Positions 9,495 to 19,095 of a stretch of 64,000 bases of DNA are shown in pieces. The number at the start of each line of letters is the position of its first letter. Position 1 is the stretch's first letter. Origin of the DNA: Chryseobacterium sp. LJ668 (GTDB taxonomy: Bacteria; Bacteroidota; Bacteroidia; Flavobacteriales; Weeksellaceae); NCBI RefSeq assembly GCF_019613955.1, contig NZ_CP080443.1, forward strand, positions 3,271,001 to 3,335,000, given 5' to 3'. The translations under genes were made by a program, and so were the position numbers. The notes under the pieces were generated by a model. That model did not search any database. It saw nothing but the letters and a program-made list of their open reading frames with translations, and had not been told where the DNA came from.

Positions 9495-10106
9495 TTATTT
9501 TACGGCAGTTTTCGTCTTTTCAGATTCCATTAAATGATGCTCTAAAGTAGGAACAGTTTTGCCTGCGAAAGTTTTTAGTGAAGTTTCAGAACCTTCAGAA
9601 GCTTCTTTTTTGAATTCTGCGATATCTTTTTTATGATCAGTAACCATAAGATCAGCATACATACGGTCAAATTCTGCACCTTTCTTCATTTTCAGATCGT
9701 CATATTTTTTTTGTTGGTCAGCATTCAAACTGCTTGGCAACGTATATCCTGTTGCGGTTGCCCATGCTTTCAGTTCGTCATTGGCTTTACCATGATCTTT
9801 TGCCATCATTGCGCCTAATGATTTTACAGCTGCATTGGTACCATTACTTGCTGCAAGCTCACCCATCATTACTTCCATCATGCCTCCTGTTGCTGCTGCA
9901 TCCGCAAATTTTTTGTCCTGATCATTAAGAGATGCCGCTGCATTCGTAGCGTTTGGTGTTGCAGTAGAATCAGCAGGTACTGTAGATGAATCCATAGAAG
10001 TTGCTGTTGTCGTAGAGTCTGCAGACTGATCACCTACAGTAGTTTCTTTTTTGTTACATGCTAACATAGCAGTAATCGCCAAAATTGATAAGATTGAGTT
10101 TTTCAT
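9495..10106 (-). CDS. DUF4142 domain lipoprotein
   Basis: A 203-residue predicted lipoprotein. The signal peptide ends in MLAC, with the lipid-modified Cys17. A low-complexity Ser/Thr/Ala linker (about 22-60) precedes the DUF4142 helical bundle (about 62-198), seen in DKKFADAAATGGMMEVMMGELA, the MMAKDHGKANDELKAWA block and LEHHLMESE. The family is a ferritin-like four-helix bundle, often found in stress-related surface proteins of Bacteroidota. The metal or partner is unknown. It is monocistronic and faces a serine hydrolase gene tail to tail. Confidence 0.85.
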   Translation of the reverse strand: MKNSILSILAITAMLACNKKETTVGDQSADSTTTATSMDSSTVPADSTATPNATNAAASLNDQDKKFADAAATGGMMEVMMGELAASNGTNAAVKSLGAMMAKDHGKANDELKAWATATGYTLPSSLNADQQKKYDDLKMKKGAEFDRMYADLMVTDHKKDIAEFKKEASEGSETSLKTFAGKTVPTLEHHLMESEKTKTAVK

Positions 10107-10502
10107 AAATATATATTTGGTTGAGTAAATTGCAATATGATATTGCTTGATCTTGTGGTAACAATTTGTTTGCCAAAATTTTAATTAAATGTTTCATATC
10201 TGCCTTTATATTAAAAATTTAGATATATTTATATATACTTAGATATAAACTTCTTTTTTTAATACATTTTTTTCATTTAAATCGTTAAGCTTTGACTTCA
10301 TAGTTTAATTTTAATTTTTCAGAACACAGTCGAGTAAGCAAAAGTTCTTTCGCATTTTTGCTTTTTCTACATTTATAATACTCTACAGATTTCATGGTAT
10401 AAAATTGGTACAGATTAGAAAGAATTTTCTTTGGAAATTTTTGCAGCTATAAAATGCATCTTTTAAAGAAAAATAATTTACACTAATCACAAAAATCACA
10501 TC
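10107..10502. other. AT-rich intergenic region between divergent genes
   Basis: About 395 bp that must hold the promoters of the DUF4142 gene (minus) and the FAD/Rieske gene (plus). Several T-runs are present. I find no ORF of interest, no RNA gene and no clear operator. Confidence 0.5.
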
Positions 10503-12020
10503 ATGAACCGAGACGGAAACAACAAAAGCTTCTGGGAAAGCACAATTAATAATGATCTTCCCAAATCCCAAGTTAATACAGATTACGATACCATTATTGT
10601 CGGTGCAGGAATAACAGGTGTCACCTTGGCGAAAGAATTACAAAGCCGCGGGCGAAGCTGTCTACTGATTGAAAAGGAAAATCCCGGCTTTGGAACAACC
10701 GGTGGTACAACATCTCATCTTAATAATTTTTTTGACTCCTCTTACGATGAAATCATTGACAACTTCGGTGAAGAGCAAGCAATTTTATTGGCAGATGCGG
10801 CAAAAGAAACGATACGTTATGTGAAACAAAACGTTTTGCAGTATCATATATCATGCGATTATAGTGAGTGCAATCATTATCTTTTCAGCGTAGATGATAA
10901 GCAGACCAAACAGCTGGATAAAATTCTGGAAGCACATGGTAAAGTAGGTATTCCAACCGAACAGACCTACACTATTCCATTCGATTTAGAATTTAAAAAT
11001 GCTATAGAAATAAAGGGTCAGGCTCAGTTTCATCCATTACGGTACATTAATAAATTACTAAAAGAATATACCAAACAAGGTGGAGCAATTGTTACCGAAA
11101 CTCAGGTTACAGATATTGAAAATAAAGACGGACGGATAACCGTAAAAACAAATACAGATTCTGTTTATACCTCAAATAATCTAGTCTGGGCAACTCATAT
11201 ACCTCCCGGAAACAATAGATTTAGTGTGCTTTTGGCACCATACAGAAGCTACGTTGCTACATTGAAACTAGACAATCCGGTAAAAACCATGGCACAGACT
11301 GCTGATCTCTACGATCCTTATCATTATGTGAGATATCACAAATCCAATGATGATTACTATTTGATTGTCGGAGGATTTGATCACAAGACAGGGGATGAAA
11401 ATGACACAGAAAAACCATTTGAAGACCTCATGGAATATGTGAATGAAAATTTTAAATACAAAGAAGTGGCGGCAAAATGGTCTTCACAATATTATTTATC
11501 TGCCGATGGCCTACCATATATCGGTAAAATGCCGGGTGAAGAAAATATCTATATCTCTACAGGGTTTAGCGGTAACGGTATTACCTTCGGAACCATGACC
11601 TCGCTTGTTATTCCTGATTTGCTTGACAATAGAGAAACTGAACTCTCAAAGTTGCTTTCGCCCAGCAGAATAAAACCTGTAGCAAGTGCCAGAAATGTCA
11701 TTAATGAAGTGGTCTCTGCATCTGTACATTTTGTAAAAGATAAGTTCGTATCAGATAAAATTGCTGAGCTGGAAGAAATTAGTAATGGTGAAGGAAAAAT
11801 CATCAAACATGATGGTAAAACTTACGCCGCATACCGGGACGCTAAGTCTCAGCTTCATCTGTTGAGCCCGGTTTGTCCGCACACCGGATGCAATGTCACC
11901 TGGAATCCTTCTGAAATATCCTGGGACTGCCCTTGTCACGGCAGCCGCTTTGATATTGAAGGCAAACTTTTAAACGGACCCGCAATGTCTGGTCTTGAAA
12001 AAATTGAAGAGGTAGAATAA
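10503..12020 (+). CDS. FAD-dependent oxidoreductase (DAO family) with C-terminal Rieske [2Fe-2S] domain
   Basis: A 505-residue fusion. Residues about 25-390 form a DAO-type FAD oxidoreductase with the dinucleotide motif TIIVGAGITGVTLA followed by LLIEKEN, and the C-terminal FAD segment STGFSGNGITFGTM. Residues about 420-505 form a Rieske cluster domain whose ligands are the Cys and His of CPHTGCNV and CPCHGSRF. Proteins with this layout are thought to pass electrons from a reduced flavin to the iron-sulfur centre or the reverse. The natural substrate is unknown. No signal peptide is seen. The gene has its own terminator and faces the DUF6766 gene. Confidence 0.9.
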   Translation: MNRDGNNKSFWESTINNDLPKSQVNTDYDTIIVGAGITGVTLAKELQSRGRSCLLIEKENPGFGTTGGTTSHLNNFFDSSYDEIIDNFGEEQAILLADAAKETIRYVKQNVLQYHISCDYSECNHYLFSVDDKQTKQLDKILEAHGKVGIPTEQTYTIPFDLEFKNAIEIKGQAQFHPLRYINKLLKEYTKQGGAIVTETQVTDIENKDGRITVKTNTDSVYTSNNLVWATHIPPGNNRFSVLLAPYRSYVATLKLDNPVKTMAQTADLYDPYHYVRYHKSNDDYYLIVGGFDHKTGDENDTEKPFEDLMEYVNENFKYKEVAAKWSSQYYLSADGLPYIGKMPGEENIYISTGFSGNGITFGTMTSLVIPDLLDNRETELSKLLSPSRIKPVASARNVINEVVSASVHFVKDKFVSDKIAELEEISNGEGKIIKHDGKTYAAYRDAKSQLHLLSPVCPHTGCNVTWNPSEISWDCPCHGSRFDIEGKLLNGPAMSGLEKIEEVE

Positions 12021-12097
12021 AATTATATGATATCACCTTTCAATTAAATCTTTAAAATACCACTAAAATCAAGAAACTTTGATCATAATTTTATAGC

Positions 12098-12124
12098 AGT
12101 CCGGTTCCAGACCGGACTTTTTTT
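12098..12124 (+). terminator. Rho-independent terminator
   Basis: An 8-bp perfect stem (AGTCCGGT / ACCGGACT), 5-nt loop and a T-run. It serves the FAD/Rieske gene and touches the stop codon of the convergent DUF6766 gene. Confidence 0.85.
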
Positions 12125-12776
12125 AATGCTCGTCATAAGGCATATCAACAGGTTTTGATTCTGGTGAACCTTTCTCTCTCAGCCAGATAGATAAGATGAC
12201 TATTGATGCAACAGCTAAAAACTCGCTTTGCCAATTTTGGAAAGATTCAAACCAAAAACGTGAGTCTACAATATATTGCTGTGCACTTTCAAAAGGAAGT
12301 TTTTTTGCAATCTGTTCTGTACGGTACTCTACAAAGCTTCCGTAGAAATGAAAAATAAAACTGACCAAGAATAGTAAACCAAATGCAATTGACAGAGAAT
12401 GTTTATATAGACTGAGCCATACTCCACCTCGTTTTACAGGCCAGGGCGCTCTGGGATGTACTTGAGGCTCACGATCGACATCTTCCTTTCCTTCTATTGG
12501 CTTAGATTCGCTTGAGCCCTTTTGCCTTAGAAAAACCGTAAGCAGTACATACAGCATCATTTGCAAAAACTCACTTTCCCAATTCTCAAAAGTTGCCTGA
12601 ATAAAATGACCGCTGTGCAGATATTCTCCTCTGGTGAGTAACTTCTGGCCCTCTTCTGCTAATTCTTTATTTTCAGTTTTCCATCCCGTTACAAACTGTC
12701 CATACCAGCAGACGATCATGAGCGTTATCAGGACGATACCGAGACTATTGCGATAAAAAAAATTATGTTTTGCCAT
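12123..12776 (-). CDS. DUF6766-like membrane protein with internal duplication
   Basis: A 217-residue integral membrane protein with four hydrophobic segments in two similar pairs. Each half contains a first helix (IVLITLMIVCWYGQFVTGW; IAFGLLFLVSFIFHFYGSFV), a polar loop, a block WESEFLQ or WQSEFLA, a second helix, and the ending LRQKGSSESKP or LREKGSPESKP. The two halves therefore arose by duplication. The family is widespread but functionally uncharacterised. The loop after the first helix probably faces the periplasm. A weak CRP-like site lies about 105 bp upstream. Confidence 0.75.
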   Translation of the reverse strand: MAKHNFFYRNSLGIVLITLMIVCWYGQFVTGWKTENKELAEEGQKLLTRGEYLHSGHFIQATFENWESEFLQMMLYVLLTVFLRQKGSSESKPIEGKEDVDREPQVHPRAPWPVKRGGVWLSLYKHSLSIAFGLLFLVSFIFHFYGSFVEYRTEQIAKKLPFESAQQYIVDSRFWFESFQNWQSEFLAVASIVILSIWLREKGSPESKPVDMPYDEH

Positions 12777-13381
12777 TGTATATTTTTATAAACATTAAAT
12801 TAAGTATAAATTTTGGTTTGATAAATATTTTTAGAATTTGATGCGCTGGCAATTTGCAATTTATAGTGTCTTAAAATTATGATTTTAATCACATCAAAAC
12901 GAGAGAATTTTTAACGAGTTAAATAGTATTATCTACAAATGTCACCTCGCATTTACTAGTAAAATATATTCAGACAATAATATTATAAATAAAAAGACCG
13001 GCATAATGATACCGATCAGTTGTGTAAGCATATTAATAGCTTACTCCGTTAAGATATATAAGAATTTGTGTTCTTCCTTGTTATTATGATAATTAAAAGA
13101 GATAATTATTACTGGTAATTTATTGCATGTATTTTATTTTATTTATTTGTGAAGTTACACATAAAAATTCTTTTATATACATAATTTAATTAAAATTTTT
13201 ATTCATAAACATATAATTTCTTACTATTTGCAATCTATTCAACTTAAAAAGATTTTTTATATCTTATATTTGACAAATCGCAGGAACCAAAAGAATAGCT
13301 TTAGTCATTATGTCACATATTTTCAGAGCGTACCGCTATACTGTCGCTATACTCATTCTATACTCAGAATATTTTTGTATA
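12777..13381. other. Long AT-rich intergenic region
   Basis: About 600 bp with no gene I can support. Just upstream of the DUF6766 gene lies TATGA-N6-TCACA at 12878-12893, one base from the classical CRP consensus. A 66-codon open frame at 13228 looks like chance: it has no signal, no domain and overlaps the end of the next gene. Confidence 0.45.
12878..12893. promoter_or_regulatory. Weak CRP-like site
   Basis: TATGA-N6-TCACA, one mismatch from TGTGA-N6-TCACA. It lies about 105 bp before the DUF6766 start, nearly the same distance as the perfect site upstream of the Crp/Fnr gene at 29464-30060. Confidence 0.25.
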
Positions 13382-13945
13382 TTATAGAATCTGCGTTTTT
13401 TCTGACAGATTGGCAGGGAGGTCGGTAGCGGTTACTGTTATCTTATCTTCGGTCAGATCAGTATTCTGCACAGTGGCAATATAGATCCATTCTGCACCCT
13501 GCATCACTGCTGATCCTTCTTCTACGAGGCTGCCGTCTGAATTTTCTATTTTTACCATTACTCCTGTAACGCCAAAATCATCTGTTACCGTCACTCTTAT
13601 GGTATCCCCTGGATTCCCGGTGTAAGCAGAGAGATCCACGGTTTCAATATCTGGTGCATTTAAAAGGTCAGCAACCGCCACATTAAACGTAGTTTTTCCC
13701 TCGCTCTTATCTGACATTCCTTCATAAAGCTCTTTTTTATCGGGATCTGCCAGAACTGATTTTGCATACAATATTGCTTTCTGAAATTTGAGCCTATGAG
13801 CCTGCTGTTTTTCTGAAGCTTCCCCTGTACGTTCTCTTGGTACTTTAGACACGATGGTTTTACCATTTCTTTGGCTAAATACCAATAAGTCCCTTACTTT
13901 TCCACTTAATCCGTGGGTCACAATATTATTTTTACTTTCTGCCAT
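13382..13945 (-). CDS. Protein of unknown function with Ig-like C-terminal half
   Basis: A 187-residue protein without a signal peptide. The N-terminal part is basic and glycine-bearing (NIVTHGLSGKVRDLLVFSQR, then TIVSKVPRERTGEASEKQQ) and may bind nucleic acid or act in secretion. The C-terminal half (about 105-185) reads as beta-rich with DTIRVTVTDDFGVTGVMVKI and an EDKITVTATDLPAN strand, typical of Ig-like or bacterial-adhesion folds. I do not recognise the family. A TAnnTTTG-type element is present upstream at 13999-14006. Confidence 0.6.
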   Translation of the reverse strand: MAESKNNIVTHGLSGKVRDLLVFSQRNGKTIVSKVPRERTGEASEKQQAHRLKFQKAILYAKSVLADPDKKELYEGMSDKSEGKTTFNVAVADLLNAPDIETVDLSAYTGNPGDTIRVTVTDDFGVTGVMVKIENSDGSLVEEGSAVMQGAEWIYIATVQNTDLTEDKITVTATDLPANLSEKTQIL

Positions 13946-13998
13946 TTTTGTGTTTTTAATTGTTTATCTAAAAATATTATTTGAGTTATCACGATGTA

Positions 13999-14006
13999 CA
14001 AATATA
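13999..14006 (-). promoter_or_regulatory. Candidate Bacteroidota -7 element
   Basis: TATATTTG on the minus strand fits TAnnTTTG. It lies 54 bp before the gene starting at 13945. A -33 TTG at the usual distance is not obvious. Confidence 0.3.
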
Positions 14007-14180
14007 GATTGTATCAGATAAAATTAATAATCGAACTTGTAGATTTTTATCTACAAACTGTTAATTTTCCTAATAATTATAATTTAATTCAGCCAAAAGT
14101 TTTAGATTTGCAACAGAAACCCATTGATTTTGAAAAATTTTACTATTTTGCTTTCCCGTAAAATTGACGTGCTGAATATA

Positions 14181-14815
14181 ATGCATTCAGGCATTTTTCT
14201 AAAATGCATAAGTTTCCTTTTTCTTTTTTTTCACATTTGTTTTGTATATGCTCAGGATCATGTAGACCTCCAAAATCGGGATTCAGTATCAGTAATAGTG
14301 ATCAAAGGCGGAATAATATTTTCATCTGATGAAAGTTTTAATCAGCAGATCCTTAAAAAAAGATCCTCATTACAGGTTCACATGTTTCTTATACCGGTGA
14401 TAGTGATCAAAAACAGTGGGCAAGCTCAGACTCGGAAACAAAAAAATCTTCAGATAAAACTACGATCGCCAAAATAAAAAATGGTCAGAAAGATAAAACT
14501 GCGAAAGACTTGCATGATATTGCGGCAGAAATAGCTAAGTATGAGGCAAAGAAGGAAAATTTTCAAAAGAAATATATCAGTTTACCTCTATCCTCTTTAA
14601 TTTTTACTGGTGTTCAGAGTAATGGTAAAAGCTTTATAAGCCCTACATCGTTTCAATACAAAGTAGATAAAACAGACAGTAGAAAAATTTATCTTATTAT
14701 TCAGAATGCTCTTGATTTTCTATATCACAAGCAATACACCTACTGTAACAGCCAGCCTCTACATGAGTGTTACTGCATTATCTTTTCGGTAAGACCACCG
14801 CCTTTTTTCATTTAA
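14181..14815 (+). pseudogene. Exported protein of unknown function, frameshifted
   Basis: The ATG at 14181 opens a clear signal peptide (FLKCISFLFLFFHICFVYAQ) and a mature start DHVDLQNRDSVSVIVIKGG. The frame then leaves sense at an A-run near 14354-14361 (seven A). Adding one A there, or removing two, continues as ILITGSHVSYTGDSDQKQWA and on through DIAAEIAKYEAKKENFQ to a stop at 14815, ending SVRPPPFF. The gene is thus one intact coding region broken by a single indel in a homopolymer. Either it is a true pseudogene, a slippage-regulated gene or a sequencing error. Function unknown. It precedes other secreted proteins. Confidence 0.65.
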
Positions 14816-14888
14816 AATAAATTCAAATTTTACGTATGTCTCTAAAGATTAATTTAAGACATACATTTTTAAACACATAATTTAAAAA

Positions 14889-17800
14889 ATGAAAAAAATA
14901 AATATTCTTTTTTATGCTAAATCATTAGCATTCATATTCCTGTTCTTTTCCTTTTCTGTTGTATATGCACAGGACACCGACGGAGACGGGACCGCAAACT
15001 CAATAGATCTTGATGACGATAATGACGGAATTTTAGATGCTATAGAATGTACAGCAAGTAATACGGTAACCAACCCTTCTTTTACAGTGAATGCTGCAGG
15101 ATGGACATCAAACCCTTCTTGGATTGCTAATGCAGGAAATGTAAGCATTACCGATAATAATGTAACCAATGTAGATATATCGCAGTCATTAAGCAATCTC
15201 GCCAATACAAATAGCGTTATTCCGTTAACGGTGACGATAGGTGCGCAGGATGGAAGTAATGCGGCAGGTTCTACAGGAAGTCTGCAGATATTATTAAACA
15301 ATACCCTTTTTGCCACCATCAGTAACAGTACAACAAGAACTGTTGGAGTTAATAATGTTACCATTACCCTTTCGAATGGCGCAACCTCTACATTTACAGC
15401 TTTTAGTACAGCAAGTGTTACGGGTTTCACACGGCAGACCTTTACCCTGAATATTCCCAATACTGGTATTCCAAGTACTTCCACATTAGTATTCAGGGCA
15501 ACTATTGCCTTGGATGACTGGTTGCTAGATGATGTTTCGGTACCGGTATTTTCCTGTGACACAGATGGGGATACTGTTTTTAACCATTTAGATTTCGATT
15601 CTGATGGCGACGGATGCTTTGATGCCATTGAAGGTGACGAAAATGTGCTGCCTTCACAGTTAAATGCCAACGGAAGCATTAATACTACAGCTACGGGAGG
15701 CATAGGAACCACTGCAGGAACCAATAACGGGGTTCCTAATCTTGTGAATTCCGGCGGAAGCGCAGATATAGGCGGCGATATTGGACAGGGATTTGCCGAT
15801 TCGCAAAACAGTACCGTAAATACCCAGTGTATTGACACAGATTCAGATGGAATTCCAAATAACATTGATCTAGATGATGACAACGATGGGATATCAGATA
15901 GTAATGAAGGCTTCTGTATCTCACAGGGGGTATACTCTTTTGATAGCACGGCAACATTAGCCGCTGCATCTTTCGGAGCTAATGGCGGTACTTTTAATCT
16001 GGTATATAATCTTACATCAGGTACAGCAGTAACTGCCTTGGGAAATAGTTTTACAGTTCCTTTTACGTATTCAGATTTAAACAATGCAGTGAATGCACAA
16101 AACCATATCTGGAACTCATTCGGTACCAATTCTACTTCTTTTCTTATTATTCCCGGTACCACTTCTTTATACACCGGCTTACCGGCGACTAATACTACGA
16201 ATGAAGACACCACTGGGGCTTCACCTGCTACAGCAGACGGCAATTTCAGATTCCTTTTGAGATCCGGCGCAATTTTACAGCTGGGAACTTTTACCACTAC
16301 CATAGGGAATTTGCCGGTGGTAACGGGCGTGTCTACCTACAGCAGCAATACTTCTCTGGCTTTATTTTCAGGCTTTAATGCAACTTCCGTAGGAGGAAGT
16401 ATATTTAGTGACGGGTACTATGCCAAAATGCAGCTTCAAAATACGGCAAATCCTGTAAATACAGGAAATACATTATCGTTGCCGGTAAATTATGGCAGCA
16501 ATTATGTATGGGATTATACAGCCTTTACAGCCAATGCAGGTACAGGAGCGAATGCTGTAGGAAGAGGCCTTGTTACTATAAACCAGAATACCGTAACATA
16601 CTGTAATCACAGGGATACTGATAATGACGGAACACCGGATTATCTTGACCTTGATTCTGACGGTGATGGATGTTTTGATGCCCTTGAAGGAGACGAAAAT
16701 GTTCTTACTGCACAATTGAATCCTAACGGAAGCATTTCAGGAGCAGTTGACACTCAGGGTGTGCCTGTGCGTGTAAACACTGGTGGATCTGCAGATATAG
16801 GATCAGATCAGGGACAAGGTGCAGGCACTTCAACCAATTCATTGAATCAGGATGCACAGTGTATATCGGCAGTCGGATGTACCAATACGATGTACCTTTC
16901 TCAAACGAATATTTTATACAGTATTGGGACTGCAACAAATCCTTTTACCTATACCCAGATTGGATCACCTGCGGCAGTAAACTATAATGCGATAGGGGTT
17001 AACCCACTCGATGGGTTTATATATGGATTGATTCCTAATACCACTACGCTTATCCGTGTGAATGCAGATGGTACTACTAACACACTTGGGAATGTAACAG
17101 GGTTGCCGGGTGGGGCATCAACCTATATTACCGGAGAAATAGACAACTTAGGTAATTATTATGTGAAAGCCGGCGGACTCAATAATGAACTGTATAGGAT
17201 CAATCTTTCTACCTTAACGGCTACATTGATTACGCTTTCAACAAGTGTTAATCTCTCGGATTTTGCATACAGTGTAAGTACAGGACTTTTATATGGTGTC
17301 AATACTTCAAACGGTCAATTGGTTTCAATTAATCCGAATACCGGTCTGGTTACCGGAATAGGAATTACACCCGGCGGCCAGAATTTTGGGGCTATGTTTG
17401 CCTCCAGTACCGGTGAGATCTATGGTGCTAACAATGTGGGTGGATTTTATCAGTTTAATATCATTACCGGGAGTAGAGTGTTGCTTTCCAATGCACCTGC
17501 GAGTAACGTAAATGACGGGGCACATTGTGTGACTGCTCCGATAGCTTTTGGAACCGATCTTTCGGTAACCAAAACAGATGGGGTGACCACCTATGCATCC
17601 GGTACAGTCACTACGTACACGGTAACTGTGAGTAACAGCGGCCCGACCGGAGCTCAGGGAGCCACGGTTTCAGATCCGGTTCCTGCAGGAATTCCTGCGG
17701 CCAATGTGAGCTATACTGCAGCAGTATCCGGTGGGGCAACCACCTCGGTATCGGGTACGCAGACCGGTGCCATCAACGATGTGATCAATATTCCGATTGG

Positions 17801-18266
17801 TGGTACAGTAACCTACACGGTTTCGGTAAGTATTCCTTTTGCGTATACAGGAAATCTTGTGAATACGGCAACCGTTACCGCTCCTTCCAACATCACCGAT
17901 AGCAACACTGCAAATAATACGGCAACGGATACCGATACTCAGGCGGTATGCTACAGACCTGTTGTAACGACTGGTACTATATTAAATACCAATCACGGAA
18001 TCACTTCTCTGAACAGAGCAGGAAGCGATGCAGCGTCAGGTAACTGGCCAATGGTAAGAAAAGGAGCATGGACTGTTTTAGAATCAAAAACAAAAGGTTT
18101 TGTATTGAATAGATTAACGACAGCTCAGATTGCAGCGATCCCTGCAGGAAATTTAGTTGAAGGTATGATGGTTTATAATATTACATTAGATTGTCTGCAG
18201 GTTAATACCACAGGAACTCCGGCAGGATGGTCTTGTTTTAATAATCAGACATGTCCGTCGAACTAG
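14889..18266 (+). CDS. Large secreted surface protein with TSP3-type calcium repeats and a DUF11 domain
   Basis: A 1125-residue exported protein. The signal peptide ends at VVYAQ. Thrombospondin type-3-like calcium motifs appear as DTDGDGTANSIDLDDDNDGI, DTDSDGIPNNIDLDDDNDGI and DTDNDGTPDYLDLDSDGDG. A module of about 85 residues around DSDGDGCFDAxEGDENVL is present twice (coding about 15553-15832 and 16611-16863). A beta-propeller-like stretch follows (about residues 660-890), then one DUF11 domain (about 895-1025, DLSVTKTDGVTTY to NTATDTD). The C-terminus has the KGFVLNRLT...GMMVYNIT module shared with the next two surface proteins. No standard T9SS C-terminal domain is evident. Its role is probably adhesion or matrix building. 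Confidence 0.82.
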   Translation: MKKINILFYAKSLAFIFLFFSFSVVYAQDTDGDGTANSIDLDDDNDGILDAIECTASNTVTNPSFTVNAAGWTSNPSWIANAGNVSITDNNVTNVDISQSLSNLANTNSVIPLTVTIGAQDGSNAAGSTGSLQILLNNTLFATISNSTTRTVGVNNVTITLSNGATSTFTAFSTASVTGFTRQTFTLNIPNTGIPSTSTLVFRATIALDDWLLDDVSVPVFSCDTDGDTVFNHLDFDSDGDGCFDAIEGDENVLPSQLNANGSINTTATGGIGTTAGTNNGVPNLVNSGGSADIGGDIGQGFADSQNSTVNTQCIDTDSDGIPNNIDLDDDNDGISDSNEGFCISQGVYSFDSTATLAAASFGANGGTFNLVYNLTSGTAVTALGNSFTVPFTYSDLNNAVNAQNHIWNSFGTNSTSFLIIPGTTSLYTGLPATNTTNEDTTGASPATADGNFRFLLRSGAILQLGTFTTTIGNLPVVTGVSTYSSNTSLALFSGFNATSVGGSIFSDGYYAKMQLQNTANPVNTGNTLSLPVNYGSNYVWDYTAFTANAGTGANAVGRGLVTINQNTVTYCNHRDTDNDGTPDYLDLDSDGDGCFDALEGDENVLTAQLNPNGSISGAVDTQGVPVRVNTGGSADIGSDQGQGAGTSTNSLNQDAQCISAVGCTNTMYLSQTNILYSIGTATNPFTYTQIGSPAAVNYNAIGVNPLDGFIYGLIPNTTTLIRVNADGTTNTLGNVTGLPGGASTYITGEIDNLGNYYVKAGGLNNELYRINLSTLTATLITLSTSVNLSDFAYSVSTGLLYGVNTSNGQLVSINPNTGLVTGIGITPGGQNFGAMFASSTGEIYGANNVGGFYQFNIITGSRVLLSNAPASNVNDGAHCVTAPIAFGTDLSVTKTDGVTTYASGTVTTYTVTVSNSGPTGAQGATVSDPVPAGIPAANVSYTAAVSGGATTSVSGTQTGAINDVINIPIGGTVTYTVSVSIPFAYTGNLVNTATVTAPSNITDSNTANNTATDTDTQAVCYRPVVTTGTILNTNHGITSLNRAGSDAASGNWPMVRKGAWTVLESKTKGFVLNRLTTAQIAAIPAGNLVEGMMVYNITLDCLQVNTTGTPAGWSCFNNQTCPSN

Positions 18267-18294
18267 AATTTGTTAATAATTAAAGAAAATTAAA

Positions 18295-18828
18295 ATGAAA
18301 AATATATTCACAGTACTATTTGCATTATTTTCAGTATTTGTTTTTTCCCAAGTAGCTATCGGGAAAACAACAGTGGCTTCACCATCGGTCTCCTTAGATT
18401 TCGGAACTGAAAACAAAGGAATTGTTTTGCCATGGGTTACCTCTACAGGCGCAGTTACCGGTGTGGTAAATGGAACAATGGTTTATGATCTTACTGATAA
18501 AAAAGTAAAAGTAAAATATAATGCAGCCTGGAAGGACTTATCTGTAAATACTCAAGGTACTACAGTTGATCCTTTGACTTCTATTGACGGAGTTACCATT
18601 CAAAATGCAGGGACCGAAGATATACTTGCGAAAGTGGCAATAGGAACGCTTTCTGGAACCCCCGGTATTTTAGTTCTGGAAGATTCTGACAAGGCAATGG
18701 TTTTGCCAAAAGTTGCTAGTCCGCATCTTAACATCATTAATCCGGCTCCCGGAATGATTGTTTATGATACGTTCAATAAGCAGCTGGCTGTTTTTAACGG
18801 TAACGTCTGGTCTTTCTGGAAACAGTAA
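18295..18828 (+). CDS. Small exported surface protein with two KGxxLPR-VYD modules
   Basis: A 177-residue exported protein beginning with a signal peptide that ends FVFSQ. It contains two copies of a roughly 45-residue module: KGIVLPWVT...GTMVYDLT...AAWKDL and KAMVLPKVA...GMIVYDTF...NVWSFWKQ. The same module closes the 1125-residue protein that ends 28 bp upstream, so the two are probably one operon. A strong terminator follows. Function unknown. The module is common in Flavobacteriia surface proteins resembling tail-fibre parts, but no enzymatic residues are visible. Confidence 0.75.
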   Translation: MKNIFTVLFALFSVFVFSQVAIGKTTVASPSVSLDFGTENKGIVLPWVTSTGAVTGVVNGTMVYDLTDKKVKVKYNAAWKDLSVNTQGTTVDPLTSIDGVTIQNAGTEDILAKVAIGTLSGTPGILVLEDSDKAMVLPKVASPHLNIINPAPGMIVYDTFNKQLAVFNGNVWSFWKQ

Positions 18829-18851
18829 AATTATTAACATCACTATAAATG

Positions 18852-18880
18852 AAGCCACTTCTTTTCGAAGTGGCTTTTTT
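18852..18880 (+). terminator. Rho-independent terminator
   Basis: A 10-bp perfect stem (AAGCCACTTC / GAAGTGGCTT) with a 5-nt loop and a T-run. It ends the surface-protein operon. Confidence 0.88.
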
Positions 18881-19013
18881 GCTCAATCAATTTAACATAC
18901 AAGATCTGACGTGGTTTTTACGTTTTTCAGTTATAGAGGCGTACCCATCAGTAATCAAATGCTTTCAATGCTGACTTTAATTATAATCTTTTTATGAACA
19001 AACCATTTCATTG

Positions 19014-19042
19014 AATAAGAAAAGCCATTCTGCTGAATGGCT
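19014..19042 (-). terminator. Rho-independent terminator
   Basis: An 8-bp stem (AGCCATTC / GAATGGCT) followed on the minus strand by TTTCTT. It lies just past the stop of the gene at 19096. Confidence 0.7.
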
Positions 19043-19095
19043 CTCCTTGTTCCTTTATAAGTGGTCTTATCATTTTAGTTTTCTCAATTCAGAAA

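Noticed and set aside
13228..13428. 66-codon plus-strand frame before and into the 13382-13945 gene
   Set aside because: No ATG-associated signal, no domain, AT-rich chance composition and overlap with a better gene on the other strand.
14912..16303. 463-codon open frame antisense to the 1125-residue surface protein
   Set aside because: It mirrors the low-complexity Thr/Val/Asn-rich coding of the plus-strand gene, has no domain or signal and begins inside it. The plus-strand protein has a signal peptide and clear repeats.
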